This document shows, piece after piece, positions 7,944 to 16,021 of a DNA stretch of 33,820 bases; the first letter of the stretch is position 1, and the number at the start of each line of letters is the position of its first letter. The notes under the pieces are model-generated. The model searched no databases. It was not told the DNA's origin and saw nothing but the letters and a program-made list of their open reading frames with translations. The position numbers and the translations under genes were made by a program. The DNA is from Bacteroidota bacterium (lineage in GTDB: Bacteria > Bacteroidota > Bacteroidia > Flavobacteriales > Flavobacteriaceae): assembly GCA_004356305.1 (NCBI GenBank), contig SMXJ01000033.1, forward strand, positions 1 to 33,820. The letters are read 5' to 3'.

Positions 7944-9710
7944 TCAATTGTCTTTTTTCTGAGGAATATCTTTTTTATTTATTTCCAAAGAATCTTTATT
8001 GGCGGTCTTGAACTTAGGATCTTCCTCTCTATTTTGAAAGTCCTTCGGACTTAATTTCGATGCATCGGGAATCATTAGGTCATCTTCGGGGATGTCTTCA
8101 AAGAAATCACCTTCATCCTCGGGTAAAGGGATTCCTTTTATCTTCGGAAGTATGGGTTTTGGCTTGCCTTTGAAGAGATCGCTCTTTTTCATCAGCCGTT
8201 CATCACCTCGCCAAAGAAAGCCGGGAAGTATTCGAGCGTTTTCGGGAAGAGCACTTTCAGGATATACTTTGCCGGGAACTTTCTTGATGAATTTCATTCC
8301 GACAATTTTTTGTTCTTCCAGATACAATAGTATGGAACTTGAAAGGGTCTTGTTTATCCCAACCAACTCTTCATTATCATTTCTGAAATAATATACTACC
8401 TCACTATTCTTGATGATATTAATTGTATCCAATTTGTTATTGGTAAACAAACCGATGAGTCTTTCTCCTTTTACCTGGTTGTATCCGGCACTATCCTTCT
8501 GAATTAAAAAGGCGTTATTGAACACCTTCAAAGTGTCTAATTCTTCCGTCTCTTTATTGTTTAAAATATGAATAGTGTCACCGGTTATTTGATTTTCGCC
8601 ACTCCACAACACCGGATTGCTCAGTAATTTAGTAATTCCGAGCTTTTGGTTGATATAAATAGAATCACACTTTCCGCTTGTGGGCAGTTCATTTTCCAGA
8701 CCTCGCTTGAACATTCGAGCCCGGTAAAAGCCTTTTATAATTCTATTTTCCGGCTTTCCGGTCACTTGTAAAGTATCCGCATGAACATACACAGAGTCAT
8801 TCTCTTGCAGGGTAATCGCGACTGCGCGTTTTGTAATGAATACAGAGTCCTTCGCACGAAATACTTCGGCATAATGTCCCAGAATTATAGTTTTATTAAT
8901 GGTGTCTAAAACTTTAATATTGTTGGTCGCGGAGGCAAAACTCTTATTTCGGTCAAAATAAATGCTATCCCCGTAAAGAGTCCGATTTTCGTAATCGATC
9001 CTTGAATTTTTCACAAAATAACCTGTATCTGCACGTGTGTCATAATAACCACGCTCACAGTATACCGTACTGGTTTCACTAACTATGGTTGATGCACCAT
9101 ACAAATAGGCTACTCCGGTTTCAGAATAGAAATCCAACTGGGGGGAGTTGACCGTATACTTAGGGTTTACAATTTTAACGTTTGATAAGAATTGATATTT
9201 TTTACTTTTGGCAAAATAACGACCAATCCGGCTGGTTAAAATACTGGCTGTATCCCGAACCGTTCCACCGGATCGATAATAGGCTTGTTGTTTAATGCGG
9301 TCAAAATAAAGTGTATCTGTATGGAGCGTAGTGTATGGTTCGGTTAGAACCACATTGCCACTGGCGAAAGCGAAGGAGGTATTTCCGTTATACTCGGCAT
9401 AATTACTTCGCATTTGGATAGAGTCTCCCTGCTCAATACGTACATTACCATAAGCCTTTACAAAATTGTCTTTAAAATAAACATAGGCCTGATCGCACCA
9501 CATTTCAACATCCTCATGGACAATATAAACCTGCCCACTATTGTCACGAGTATAGATAACCGCATCGGGAAATTCAGGTTTCTTTTCAAAGTATCCCGAC
9601 TTTACTGATACTTTCGTCGTTTTTGTGGTATCGATGATCTTCACTTGCGATCTAAGCGTGATTCCGAAGAAAAGAAAAAGGAGTGATATGTAAAAAGTCG
9701 TTTTCAACAA
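7944..9710 (-). CDS. OstA/LptA-like envelope protein (LPS transport), TTG start
   Basis: A 588-residue exported protein. A signal peptide of about 21 residues (hydrophobic stretch FYISLLFLFFGI) is followed by repeated beta-strand units of the OstA/LptA kind, such as YGNVRIEQGDSIQMRSNYAEY, in which D-S/T-I/L-Y and A-Y-Y motifs recur. The C-terminal 90 residues or so are rich in Pro, Lys, Asp and Glu and are probably disordered. Family knowledge places OstA-like proteins in lipopolysaccharide transport across the periplasm. An in-frame stop at 9720-9722 and the absence of any ATG before residue 70 force a TTG start at 9708-9710 (or the next codon, also TTG) if the signal peptide is to be kept. 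It follows the purA terminator and precedes the aminotransferase. Confidence 0.85.
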   Translation of the reverse strand: MLKTTFYISLLFLFFGITLRSQVKIIDTTKTTKVSVKSGYFEKKPEFPDAVIYTRDNSGQVYIVHEDVEMWCDQAYVYFKDNFVKAYGNVRIEQGDSIQMRSNYAEYNGNTSFAFASGNVVLTEPYTTLHTDTLYFDRIKQQAYYRSGGTVRDTASILTSRIGRYFAKSKKYQFLSNVKIVNPKYTVNSPQLDFYSETGVAYLYGASTIVSETSTVYCERGYYDTRADTGYFVKNSRIDYENRTLYGDSIYFDRNKSFASATNNIKVLDTINKTIILGHYAEVFRAKDSVFITKRAVAITLQENDSVYVHADTLQVTGKPENRIIKGFYRARMFKRGLENELPTSGKCDSIYINQKLGITKLLSNPVLWSGENQITGDTIHILNNKETEELDTLKVFNNAFLIQKDSAGYNQVKGERLIGLFTNNKLDTINIIKNSEVVYYFRNDNEELVGINKTLSSSILLYLEEQKIVGMKFIKKVPGKVYPESALPENARILPGFLWRGDERLMKKSDLFKGKPKPILPKIKGIPLPEDEGDFFEDIPEDDLMIPDASKLSPKDFQNREEDPKFKTANKDSLEINKKDIPQKKDN

Positions 9711-9799
9711 ACAAGTATACTAATTATCGTATAAATAGGGTACTAAGGATATATTAAAAAAAGGTAATTCTTAATTTTTGAACTACCAATGTTATACGG

Positions 9800-9820
9800 A
9801 AAAAGACCTCCCGGGAGACC
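9800..9820 (-). terminator. rho-independent-type terminator after purA
   Basis: On the minus strand a hairpin GGTCTC-CCGG-GAGGTC (9805-9820, with two G-U pairs) is followed directly by five T residues (9800-9804). It lies about 28 bases beyond the purA stop codon and separates the rel-fur-purA group from the OstA gene. Confidence 0.6.
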
Positions 9821-9847
9821 AGCGGCAACACCTTGAAGGTCGCTCAT

Positions 9848-11119
9848 TTACCTAAGTATGGTCTGTGTTCTATCAGGCCCAACAGATATAATTTTGATGG
9901 CTATTTCAAGTTCTTTTTCCAAAAAGTGGATATAGTCATTTAATTCCTGTGGAAACTGAGCAGTATCGCTCATTTTTGTCAGATCTTGTTTCCATCCTTT
10001 CATTTCGGTATAGATGGGCGTAACATATTCTTCCTCTATAGTGTAGGGCAAGTGTTTAATGATATCACCCTTGTAGTTGTAAGCGGTACAAATTTTCAAA
10101 GAATCAAAACCGCTCAGCACATCGCTTTTCATCATCATTAATTGTGTGACACCATTTATAGCACAGGTATATTTTAGAGCCACCAGGTCCAACCATCCGC
10201 AGCGTCGGGGTCTTCCTGTTACCGCACCAAATTCATTGCCGATCTTCGCCATTTTGGCTCCAACATCATCCAACAATTCAGTGGGGAAAGGTCCGGATCC
10301 CACGCGAGTGGTATATGCTTTAAAAATACCATATACTTCTTTTATCATTGTGGGGGCTATTCCTAATCCTGTACAGGCACCCGCTGCAGTGGTATTGGAA
10401 GAAGTCACATATGGATAGGTTCCAAAGTCAATATCGAGTAATGATCCTTGGGCTCCTTCGGCTAAAATACTCTTTCCTTTTTTTATCGCATCACGCAAGT
10501 ATTCTTCACTATCAATAAACTTCAACGATTTTAAGATCTCTATGGCTTCGAAAAATTCTTTTTCCATTTCGTCCAGATCGTATTGGATATCCACTTTGTA
10601 AAAGTAGATCAGGCTTTCATGCTTGTCGGCTAGAGCGCGGTATTTCTCCTTCCACCCATCCATCTCAATATCGCCAACCCGAATCCCATTACGGCCTGTC
10701 TTATCCATGTAAGTCGGGCCGATTCCCTTGAGCGTTGAACCGATTTTCGCCTTTCCTTTTGCGGCTTCACTGGCGGCGTCCAACAATCTATGTGTAGGTA
10801 GTATTAAATGTGCTTTTCTGGAAATTAGTAGTTTGGACTTATAATCGATATTGAACGGCTTGAGACCTTCCAACTCTTTCACAAAAACCACAGGGTCTAT
10901 AACTACACCATTTCCTATGACGTTGACTGATTTATTGTGAAAAATACCGGAAGGGATGGTTCTTAGAACATGTTTGATACCATCAAACTCTAAAGTATGT
11001 CCGGCGTTAGGACCTCCTTGAAAGCGGGCAATTATATCATAATTTTTAGTCAGAACATCGACGATTTTTCCTTTTCCTTCGTCGCCCCATTGTAATCCAA
11101 GTAGTAGGTCTACTGCCAT
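9848..11119 (-). CDS. purA: adenylosuccinate synthetase
   Basis: Catalyses the GTP-dependent joining of IMP and aspartate to adenylosuccinate, the first step from IMP to AMP. The 423 residues are the normal family length. The N-terminus carries GLQWGDEGKGK with the catalytic Asp13 and, at residue 41, the catalytic His in GGPNAGHT; also visible are the IMP-binding GSTLKGIGPTYMDKTGRNG and TGRPRRCGWLD. It starts 4 bases after the Fur-family gene and is followed by a hairpin terminator. In the enzymes studied PurA is inhibited by (p)ppGpp, so its position downstream of the (p)ppGpp synthetase gene in this cluster is suggestive. Confidence 0.97.
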   Translation of the reverse strand: MAVDLLLGLQWGDEGKGKIVDVLTKNYDIIARFQGGPNAGHTLEFDGIKHVLRTIPSGIFHNKSVNVIGNGVVIDPVVFVKELEGLKPFNIDYKSKLLISRKAHLILPTHRLLDAASEAAKGKAKIGSTLKGIGPTYMDKTGRNGIRVGDIEMDGWKEKYRALADKHESLIYFYKVDIQYDLDEMEKEFFEAIEILKSLKFIDSEEYLRDAIKKGKSILAEGAQGSLLDIDFGTYPYVTSSNTTAAGACTGLGIAPTMIKEVYGIFKAYTTRVGSGPFPTELLDDVGAKMAKIGNEFGAVTGRPRRCGWLDLVALKYTCAINGVTQLMMMKSDVLSGFDSLKICTAYNYKGDIIKHLPYTIEEEYVTPIYTEMKGWKQDLTKMSDTAQFPQELNDYIHFLEKELEIAIKIISVGPDRTQTILR

Positions 11120-11123
11120 AAAT

Positions 11124-11576
11124 TCAGGTGTTGGGAGTTTTTCGGTTTCCGTAGAAATACAACGAATGATTGGTTATTTCAATGTTAAAAACTTCTTCTA
11201 TCGTTTTTTTGATCGTTTGAATGCGTGGGTCACAAAATTCAATCACTTCTCCGGAAGAAAGGATAACGTGATCATGCTGCCTGTCGAAATAAGACTTTTC
11301 GTATTGTGCCAGATTTTGACCAAATTGATGCTTGCGCACCAGACCGCATTCCAGCAATAACTCGATAGTGTTGTAAAGTGTTGCACGACTCACACGGTAA
11401 TTTTTGTTTTTCATATTGATGTATAAGGATTCAATATCAAAATGATCATCGTGGCCGTAAATTTCTTGTAAAATAGCGTAGCGTTCCGGAGTTTTACGAT
11501 GTCCATTTTCTTCGAGAAAACCCGTAAAAACGTTTTTTACAATAGCCTGATTTTTTGTGTCTGCAGCTGCACTCAT
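11124..11576 (-). CDS. Fur-family metal-responsive transcriptional regulator
   Basis: A 150-residue DNA-binding repressor of the Fur/Zur/PerR superfamily. The winged-helix part includes GHRKTPERYAILQEIY, HFDIESLYINM and RVSRATLYNTIELLLECGLVRK. The metal-sensing dimerisation part includes QHDHVIL and EVIEFCDPRIQTIKK. The usual pair of CxxC structural-zinc motifs is absent: the position normally occupied by a Cys-Gly after HDH is Ser-Gly. That is normal for this flavobacterial subgroup as I recall it. The metal or signal (iron, zinc or peroxide) cannot be decided. It lies 24 bases after rel and 4 bases before purA. Confidence 0.9.
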   Translation of the reverse strand: MSAAADTKNQAIVKNVFTGFLEENGHRKTPERYAILQEIYGHDDHFDIESLYINMKNKNYRVSRATLYNTIELLLECGLVRKHQFGQNLAQYEKSYFDRQHDHVILSSGEVIEFCDPRIQTIKKTIEEVFNIEITNHSLYFYGNRKTPNT

Positions 11577-11600
11577 AGCGAAGAGGCAAAGTTACTCATT

Positions 11601-13805
11601 TTAAACTCTTGTCACTTTATCAATTCCGTTTATTTTTTTAATGTTTTTTACCAGATTATCAAGAATCGATTTATTTTTAACTATCACCGTTATTTTTCCG
11701 GTGAAGATCCCATCATCACTATCAAAATGCACAGTTTTCATATCGATATGCAGGTTGTTTGAAATGACTTTGGTCACATTACTAACAAGTCCTATGGCAT
11801 CTATACCTGTAATGACCAAATTCGCTTTAAATTCTTGTTGTGTAGAGTCTATCCACTTGGCCGGCATGATGCGATAATTGTAATGGCTTTGCAGCTGCAG
11901 GGCATTGGGACAATTTTGCTTGTGAACCCTTAAACCCTCGTTTACGGTAACAAATCCGAATACATCATCGCCCGGAATAGGATTACAACAGCTGGATATT
12001 TTATAATCGAGTTTTTCTTCCTCCTTCCCAAAAACCAATTGGTCATATTTAAAAGTGAGTTCGTCTTTATTGATCTCCTCGGGAAAACTGGGTTTACGAA
12101 TTCTATTTTTGAAAAAACTTACGAATTTATTGCTCCTTGCCGCAGCATAATCTTTCAGCATGGGGTTGGTGATAATTCCTGCACCAATCCGATAAAACAG
12201 ATCCAGGCTTGTTTTTATTTTGAAATAACCCACCAATTGGTTGATGGTTCTTTCGTCCAGAGTGATCTTAAGCGACCTTAATTTGCGCGCCAGGACTATT
12301 TTCCCATCAGCTGCAATTTGTTTTTGTTCAGCTTTTAACGAAGATTTAATTTTTGATCGTGCTCGCCCGGTCACTACAAAATTAAGCCAGTTGGCAGAGG
12401 GAATGGATTTTGCTGAAGTGATAATTTCTACCTGATCCCCACTTTTCAGTTCATGACTCAACGGAACCAATTTTCCATTTACTTTTGTGCCACGGGTATG
12501 CAAACCAACTTCAGTATGCACATGAAAGCCAAAGTCAAGCGCCGTCGATCCTTTGGGTAAGGAATACAGATCTCCTTTGGGAGTAAACACAAAAATTTCT
12601 TTTGCATAAAGGTTCAACTTGAATTCTTCGACAAAATCCACAGCATTAATTTCTTCATTTTGCAATGTTTCCTGTAGCTTATCGAGCCAGTCATCCAGGC
12701 CTCCATCTTCTTTTTCGGTGTTTTTATATTTGTAGTGCGCGGCATAGCCTTTTTCCGCGATCTCGTTCATGCGTTCACTGCGTATTTGAACTTCTACCCA
12801 ACGTCCTTTGAGGCCCATTACCGTGATATGGAGGGCTTCGTAACCGGTGGATTTTGGTGAAGAGATCCAATCTCGCAACCGCATTGGGTTCGGCTGGAAG
12901 TGATCGGTTACAATCGAATAGATCTTCCAGGCGAAAAATTTCTCGCTTTCAGTATCACTTTTGTAAATAATTCGAACAGCGAACTTGTCATACACTTCAT
13001 CAAAAGAAACGGATTGGGTGATCATTTTTCTCCGTATAGAAAAAATTGATTTTGGACGACCTTTTATTTCATAATCCAGTTTTTCGTCATCCAGGGATTT
13101 TTCGAGCACTTTTGAAAATTCCTTTATATACTGATCTTGCTCCTCTTTGCTATCTTTTATTTTACTGAGGATATCATTGTAAACTTCAGGTTCGGTGTAT
13201 TTGAGGCCCAAATCCTCCAATTCGGTTTTAATATTATACAAACCAATACGGTGGGCCATTGGGGCATAGATGTAGAGCGTTTCTGAAGCGATCTTAACCT
13301 GTTTGTCTTCCGGCATAGAATCCATGGTCTGCATGTTGTGAAGTCTGTCGGCAATTTTTATGATGATTACCCGGATGTCTTCATTGAGTGTCAACAGCAT
13401 TTTACGGAAATTTTCAGCCTGCAGGGATACATTACTGTCATACTCCAGTGCCGAAATTTTCGTTAAACCATCCACGATGCGAGCCACGGTTTCACCGAAC
13501 ATTTGTTCGATATCGGCCAGGCCGTATTCGGTATCCTCAACTACATCATGTAGTAGTGCTGCAATGATAGAAGTGGCACCGAGGCCAATTTCCGAAGCCA
13601 CTATCTTGGCCACGGCTATTGGATGAAAAATATAGGCTTCCCCACTTTTTCGACGCTGATTTTTATGCGCATCTACAGCCACATCAAACGCAGACCGAAT
13701 GAGTTTTTTATCGGCGGCTGAAAGGGTACGGTAGCTAATTTTCAATAATTCCTTATACTCTTTAGCAATTTCCTTGTTTTCGGCTATGATTGCTGCTTTC
13801 GTCAT
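11601..13805 (-). CDS. bifunctional (p)ppGpp synthetase/hydrolase, RelA/SpoT family
   Basis: A 734-residue RSH enzyme that makes and degrades the alarmone (p)ppGpp. The domains run in the standard order. An HD hydrolase domain has His61, the His86-Asp87 pair with Glu90-Asp91 in LLHDVVEDT, and a later IADRLHNM, so hydrolase residues are intact. The synthetase domain has RLRDWISSPKSTGYEALH and VEVQIRSERMNEIAEKGYAAH. A TGS domain (KEIFVFTPKGDLYSLPKGST) follows, then a Cys-containing zinc-finger-like region (SSCCNPIPGDDV), and a C-terminal ACT domain (VITGIDAIGLVSNVTKVI). It is 85 bases downstream of the M48 peptidase gene and 24 bases upstream of the Fur gene. Confidence 0.95.
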   Translation of the reverse strand: MTKAAIIAENKEIAKEYKELLKISYRTLSAADKKLIRSAFDVAVDAHKNQRRKSGEAYIFHPIAVAKIVASEIGLGATSIIAALLHDVVEDTEYGLADIEQMFGETVARIVDGLTKISALEYDSNVSLQAENFRKMLLTLNEDIRVIIIKIADRLHNMQTMDSMPEDKQVKIASETLYIYAPMAHRIGLYNIKTELEDLGLKYTEPEVYNDILSKIKDSKEEQDQYIKEFSKVLEKSLDDEKLDYEIKGRPKSIFSIRRKMITQSVSFDEVYDKFAVRIIYKSDTESEKFFAWKIYSIVTDHFQPNPMRLRDWISSPKSTGYEALHITVMGLKGRWVEVQIRSERMNEIAEKGYAAHYKYKNTEKEDGGLDDWLDKLQETLQNEEINAVDFVEEFKLNLYAKEIFVFTPKGDLYSLPKGSTALDFGFHVHTEVGLHTRGTKVNGKLVPLSHELKSGDQVEIITSAKSIPSANWLNFVVTGRARSKIKSSLKAEQKQIAADGKIVLARKLRSLKITLDERTINQLVGYFKIKTSLDLFYRIGAGIITNPMLKDYAAARSNKFVSFFKNRIRKPSFPEEINKDELTFKYDQLVFGKEEEKLDYKISSCCNPIPGDDVFGFVTVNEGLRVHKQNCPNALQLQSHYNYRIMPAKWIDSTQQEFKANLVITGIDAIGLVSNVTKVISNNLHIDMKTVHFDSDDGIFTGKITVIVKNKSILDNLVKNIKKINGIDKVTRV

Positions 13806-13890
13806 AAATTAAAAATACAATATTGTGTGATAATGAACAACAAATTTTGCGCCAATTGTGCCGTAAAACATTGAAATCATTGTTTCAGAA

Positions 13891-15123
13891 TTATTTCATC
13901 AAATTCTGAAACCGTTTCAATAAAGTAGGATGCGAATAATACATAAAAACATAAGCCGGGTGGGGAGTGAGGTTGCTCAAACTATTTTTGGACAGTTTTT
14001 TTAACGCTGAAATCAAGGGAGAGGCTGCATATGTCGTTTTGGCATAGTCATCTGCCTGAAATTCAAATTTTCGTGAGATGTAGTTCATAAACAACCCGGT
14101 TATTTCGGAAATGGGTGTATATAAAACCCCAAACGCGATTAACCCAATATGAAATGAAGGCTGTGAAACACCTAAAGCTTCCGATAGCGTTGCATTACCA
14201 ACAAAAAGGGATAGTAACCAAAAGGTAAATCCGGTGGTGATCACAGTGGCTACCATATTGTAAATTATATGCCTCAGCTTGTAATGTCCCACCTCGTGCG
14301 CAAGAACTGCCACGATCTCGTCTTCCTCCAGATCATTGATCAATGTATCGTATAAAGTGATTCGCTTTTCCCTGCCAAAGCCCGAAAAATACGCATTAGC
14401 CTTGGTACTTCTTTTGGAACCATCGATCACAAAAATATTCTTTAAATTAAAACCAACTTTGCTGGCATATTTTTCTATTTGCCTACGTAAAGAACCATCA
14501 GCCAGCGGTGTTTGTTTGTTGAATAGGGGCACGATAAGACGAGCGTAAAACAGATTCATAAATACCGAAAAGACCGTGACGATCCCCCATGCATACAACC
14601 AGAAATAGACGCCCGTACTCTCATAAAACCAAATAATAATTGCTAATAATCCCCCTCCAATTATCGCGCCTATCAACCAACCCTTGAATTTGTCAAAAAT
14701 GAAAGTCTTTCGCGTCGTTTTGTTGAAACCATATTTCTCCTCGATCACAAAAGTGCTGTAATAATAAAATGGAGTCCCTAACAGATCACTTGCAAGCATT
14801 ATTATTCCGAAGAAGACAATCGCAATAATGATATTATTATCGGAATATGTACGGGCAATCCCATCGACTAAGGCAAAGCCATCAAAGAAGAAGAAAAGTA
14901 ACGTAGCCACTATGGAAATAGTTCCGGTAAGCCTGCCAAAATGGTATTTCTCTCGCTTATATAATTGGGATCTTTCGTATTCAGAATTGTCGTATACATC
15001 CTTCAGTTCTGGTGGAACGGAATCTTGAAACCGTCGAGCATTGAGTAGATCAAGGATCTTATCGATGACAAAATTGACGACTAAAATACCTATAATGATG
15101 TAGAAGAGAGTCTGCGAGGTCAT
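13891..15123 (-). CDS. M48 family membrane metallopeptidase (Ste24/CAAX protease-like)
   Basis: A 410-residue integral membrane zinc peptidase. It has an N-terminal transmembrane helix, several more hydrophobic segments between residues 65 and 190, then the HEVGH zinc motif (His276, Glu277, His280) and the third ligand Glu354 in RKFEFQADDYA, followed by SHPTLLKR at the C-terminus. This is the layout of Ste24p/CAAX prenyl protease 1 (M48 with the N-terminal peptidase_M48_N region). Bacteria lack prenylated CAAX proteins, so its role is more likely membrane-protein quality control; this is inference. It sits 27 bases after the RNA methyltransferase gene and could share a transcript with it. Confidence 0.92.
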   Translation of the reverse strand: MTSQTLFYIIIGILVVNFVIDKILDLLNARRFQDSVPPELKDVYDNSEYERSQLYKREKYHFGRLTGTISIVATLLFFFFDGFALVDGIARTYSDNNIIIAIVFFGIIMLASDLLGTPFYYYSTFVIEEKYGFNKTTRKTFIFDKFKGWLIGAIIGGGLLAIIIWFYESTGVYFWLYAWGIVTVFSVFMNLFYARLIVPLFNKQTPLADGSLRRQIEKYASKVGFNLKNIFVIDGSKRSTKANAYFSGFGREKRITLYDTLINDLEEDEIVAVLAHEVGHYKLRHIIYNMVATVITTGFTFWLLSLFVGNATLSEALGVSQPSFHIGLIAFGVLYTPISEITGLFMNYISRKFEFQADDYAKTTYAASPLISALKKLSKNSLSNLTPHPAYVFMYYSHPTLLKRFQNLMK

Positions 15124-15150
15124 TGAGTTTGAGTGAATAATGTGTAATTA

Positions 15151-15957
15151 TTAAATAAAGTTTCGCTGTTTTATCGCCTCAAATATAAGAATTCCGGCAG
15201 CTACAGAGACATTCAATGAATCAATTTCACCTCGCATGGGGATGATGATATTTTCGGTACTGTTTTTCAGCCATTCTGCCGATAAACCAATGTCCTCGGT
15301 ACCCACTACGATAGCAGAATTTCCAGTAAAGTCACAGCCGTGGTATTGTATAGATCCTTGCAAGGTTGCACAATAAATGTTGATGTTATTTTTCTTTAAG
15401 TAGGTGATAATTTCGGTAGTACCAGCGGTCGCAACAGAATTTGTAAATAAACAACCCACACTACTTCGTAGAATATTGGGGTTATACATATCGGTCTTAT
15501 GATTTGCAAAGATAACAGCATCGAGATTAGCCGCATCTGCTGTACGCAGGAGTGCTCCAATATTTCCGGGTTTTTCAGGAGCTTCTGCTATTAAAATAAG
15601 TGAGTTTTCCGTTGATAGATCGAGATTTTCAAGCGAGAGATCTTTTGTTTGAGAAATAGCCAGTATCCCTTCCGTAGTAGTACGATAGCTTAATTTTTGG
15701 TATACTCCGACCGATATCTCAATTATTTCGGTGGTCTCACTTAGGTTATCTTTTATTTCTGAAAATTCAAATTCAGTAATAATATCAGGGCATATCAAAA
15801 CTGTTTTGAGTGTATAATCTCCTTTTAACGCCAACTGTATCTCCCTTTGACCTTCAATTACAAATAATCCCGACTTTCGTCGCTCTCTTGACTTCTCTAT
15901 GAGTTGCAACATTTGCTTTACCAACGGATTCTGAAGGCTGGAAATTTGTTTGATCAT
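15151..15957 (-). CDS. SpoU/TrmH-family RNA 2'-O-methyltransferase
   Basis: A 268-residue SPOUT methyltransferase that would use S-adenosylmethionine to methylate ribose in tRNA or rRNA. An N-terminal substrate-binding domain (KSRERRKSGLFVIEGQREI) precedes the knotted domain with motif 1 (ILIAEAPEKPGNIGALLRTADA), motif 2 (VVGTEDIGLS) and motif 3 (IPMRGEIDSLNVSVAAGI). The Asn and Arg residues of the active site are present. The frame is open to an ATG at 15987, but the start at 15955-15957 (MIKQISSLQNP) fits the family, and a -7-like box ends four bases before it. The exact RNA target is not assignable. Confidence 0.9.
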   Translation of the reverse strand: MIKQISSLQNPLVKQMLQLIEKSRERRKSGLFVIEGQREIQLALKGDYTLKTVLICPDIITEFEFSEIKDNLSETTEIIEISVGVYQKLSYRTTTEGILAISQTKDLSLENLDLSTENSLILIAEAPEKPGNIGALLRTADAANLDAVIFANHKTDMYNPNILRSSVGCLFTNSVATAGTTEIITYLKKNNINIYCATLQGSIQYHGCDFTGNSAIVVGTEDIGLSAEWLKNSTENIIIPMRGEIDSLNVSVAAGILIFEAIKQRNFI

Positions 15958-15961
15958 GGGG

Positions 15962-15969
15962 CAAAGGTA
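15962..15969 (-). promoter_or_regulatory. TAnnTTTG box 4 bases before the RNA methyltransferase ATG
   Basis: TACCTTTG on the minus strand is a full match to the Bacteroidota -7 consensus. It ends four bases before the ATG, so if used it would give a leaderless or nearly leaderless transcript. No clear TTG is found at -33, so the box may be fortuitous. Confidence 0.3.
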
Positions 15970-16021
15970 ATTAATTAGCATATGCATTAGATAGGAATAA
16001 ATAATGCCACATTAATTTATC

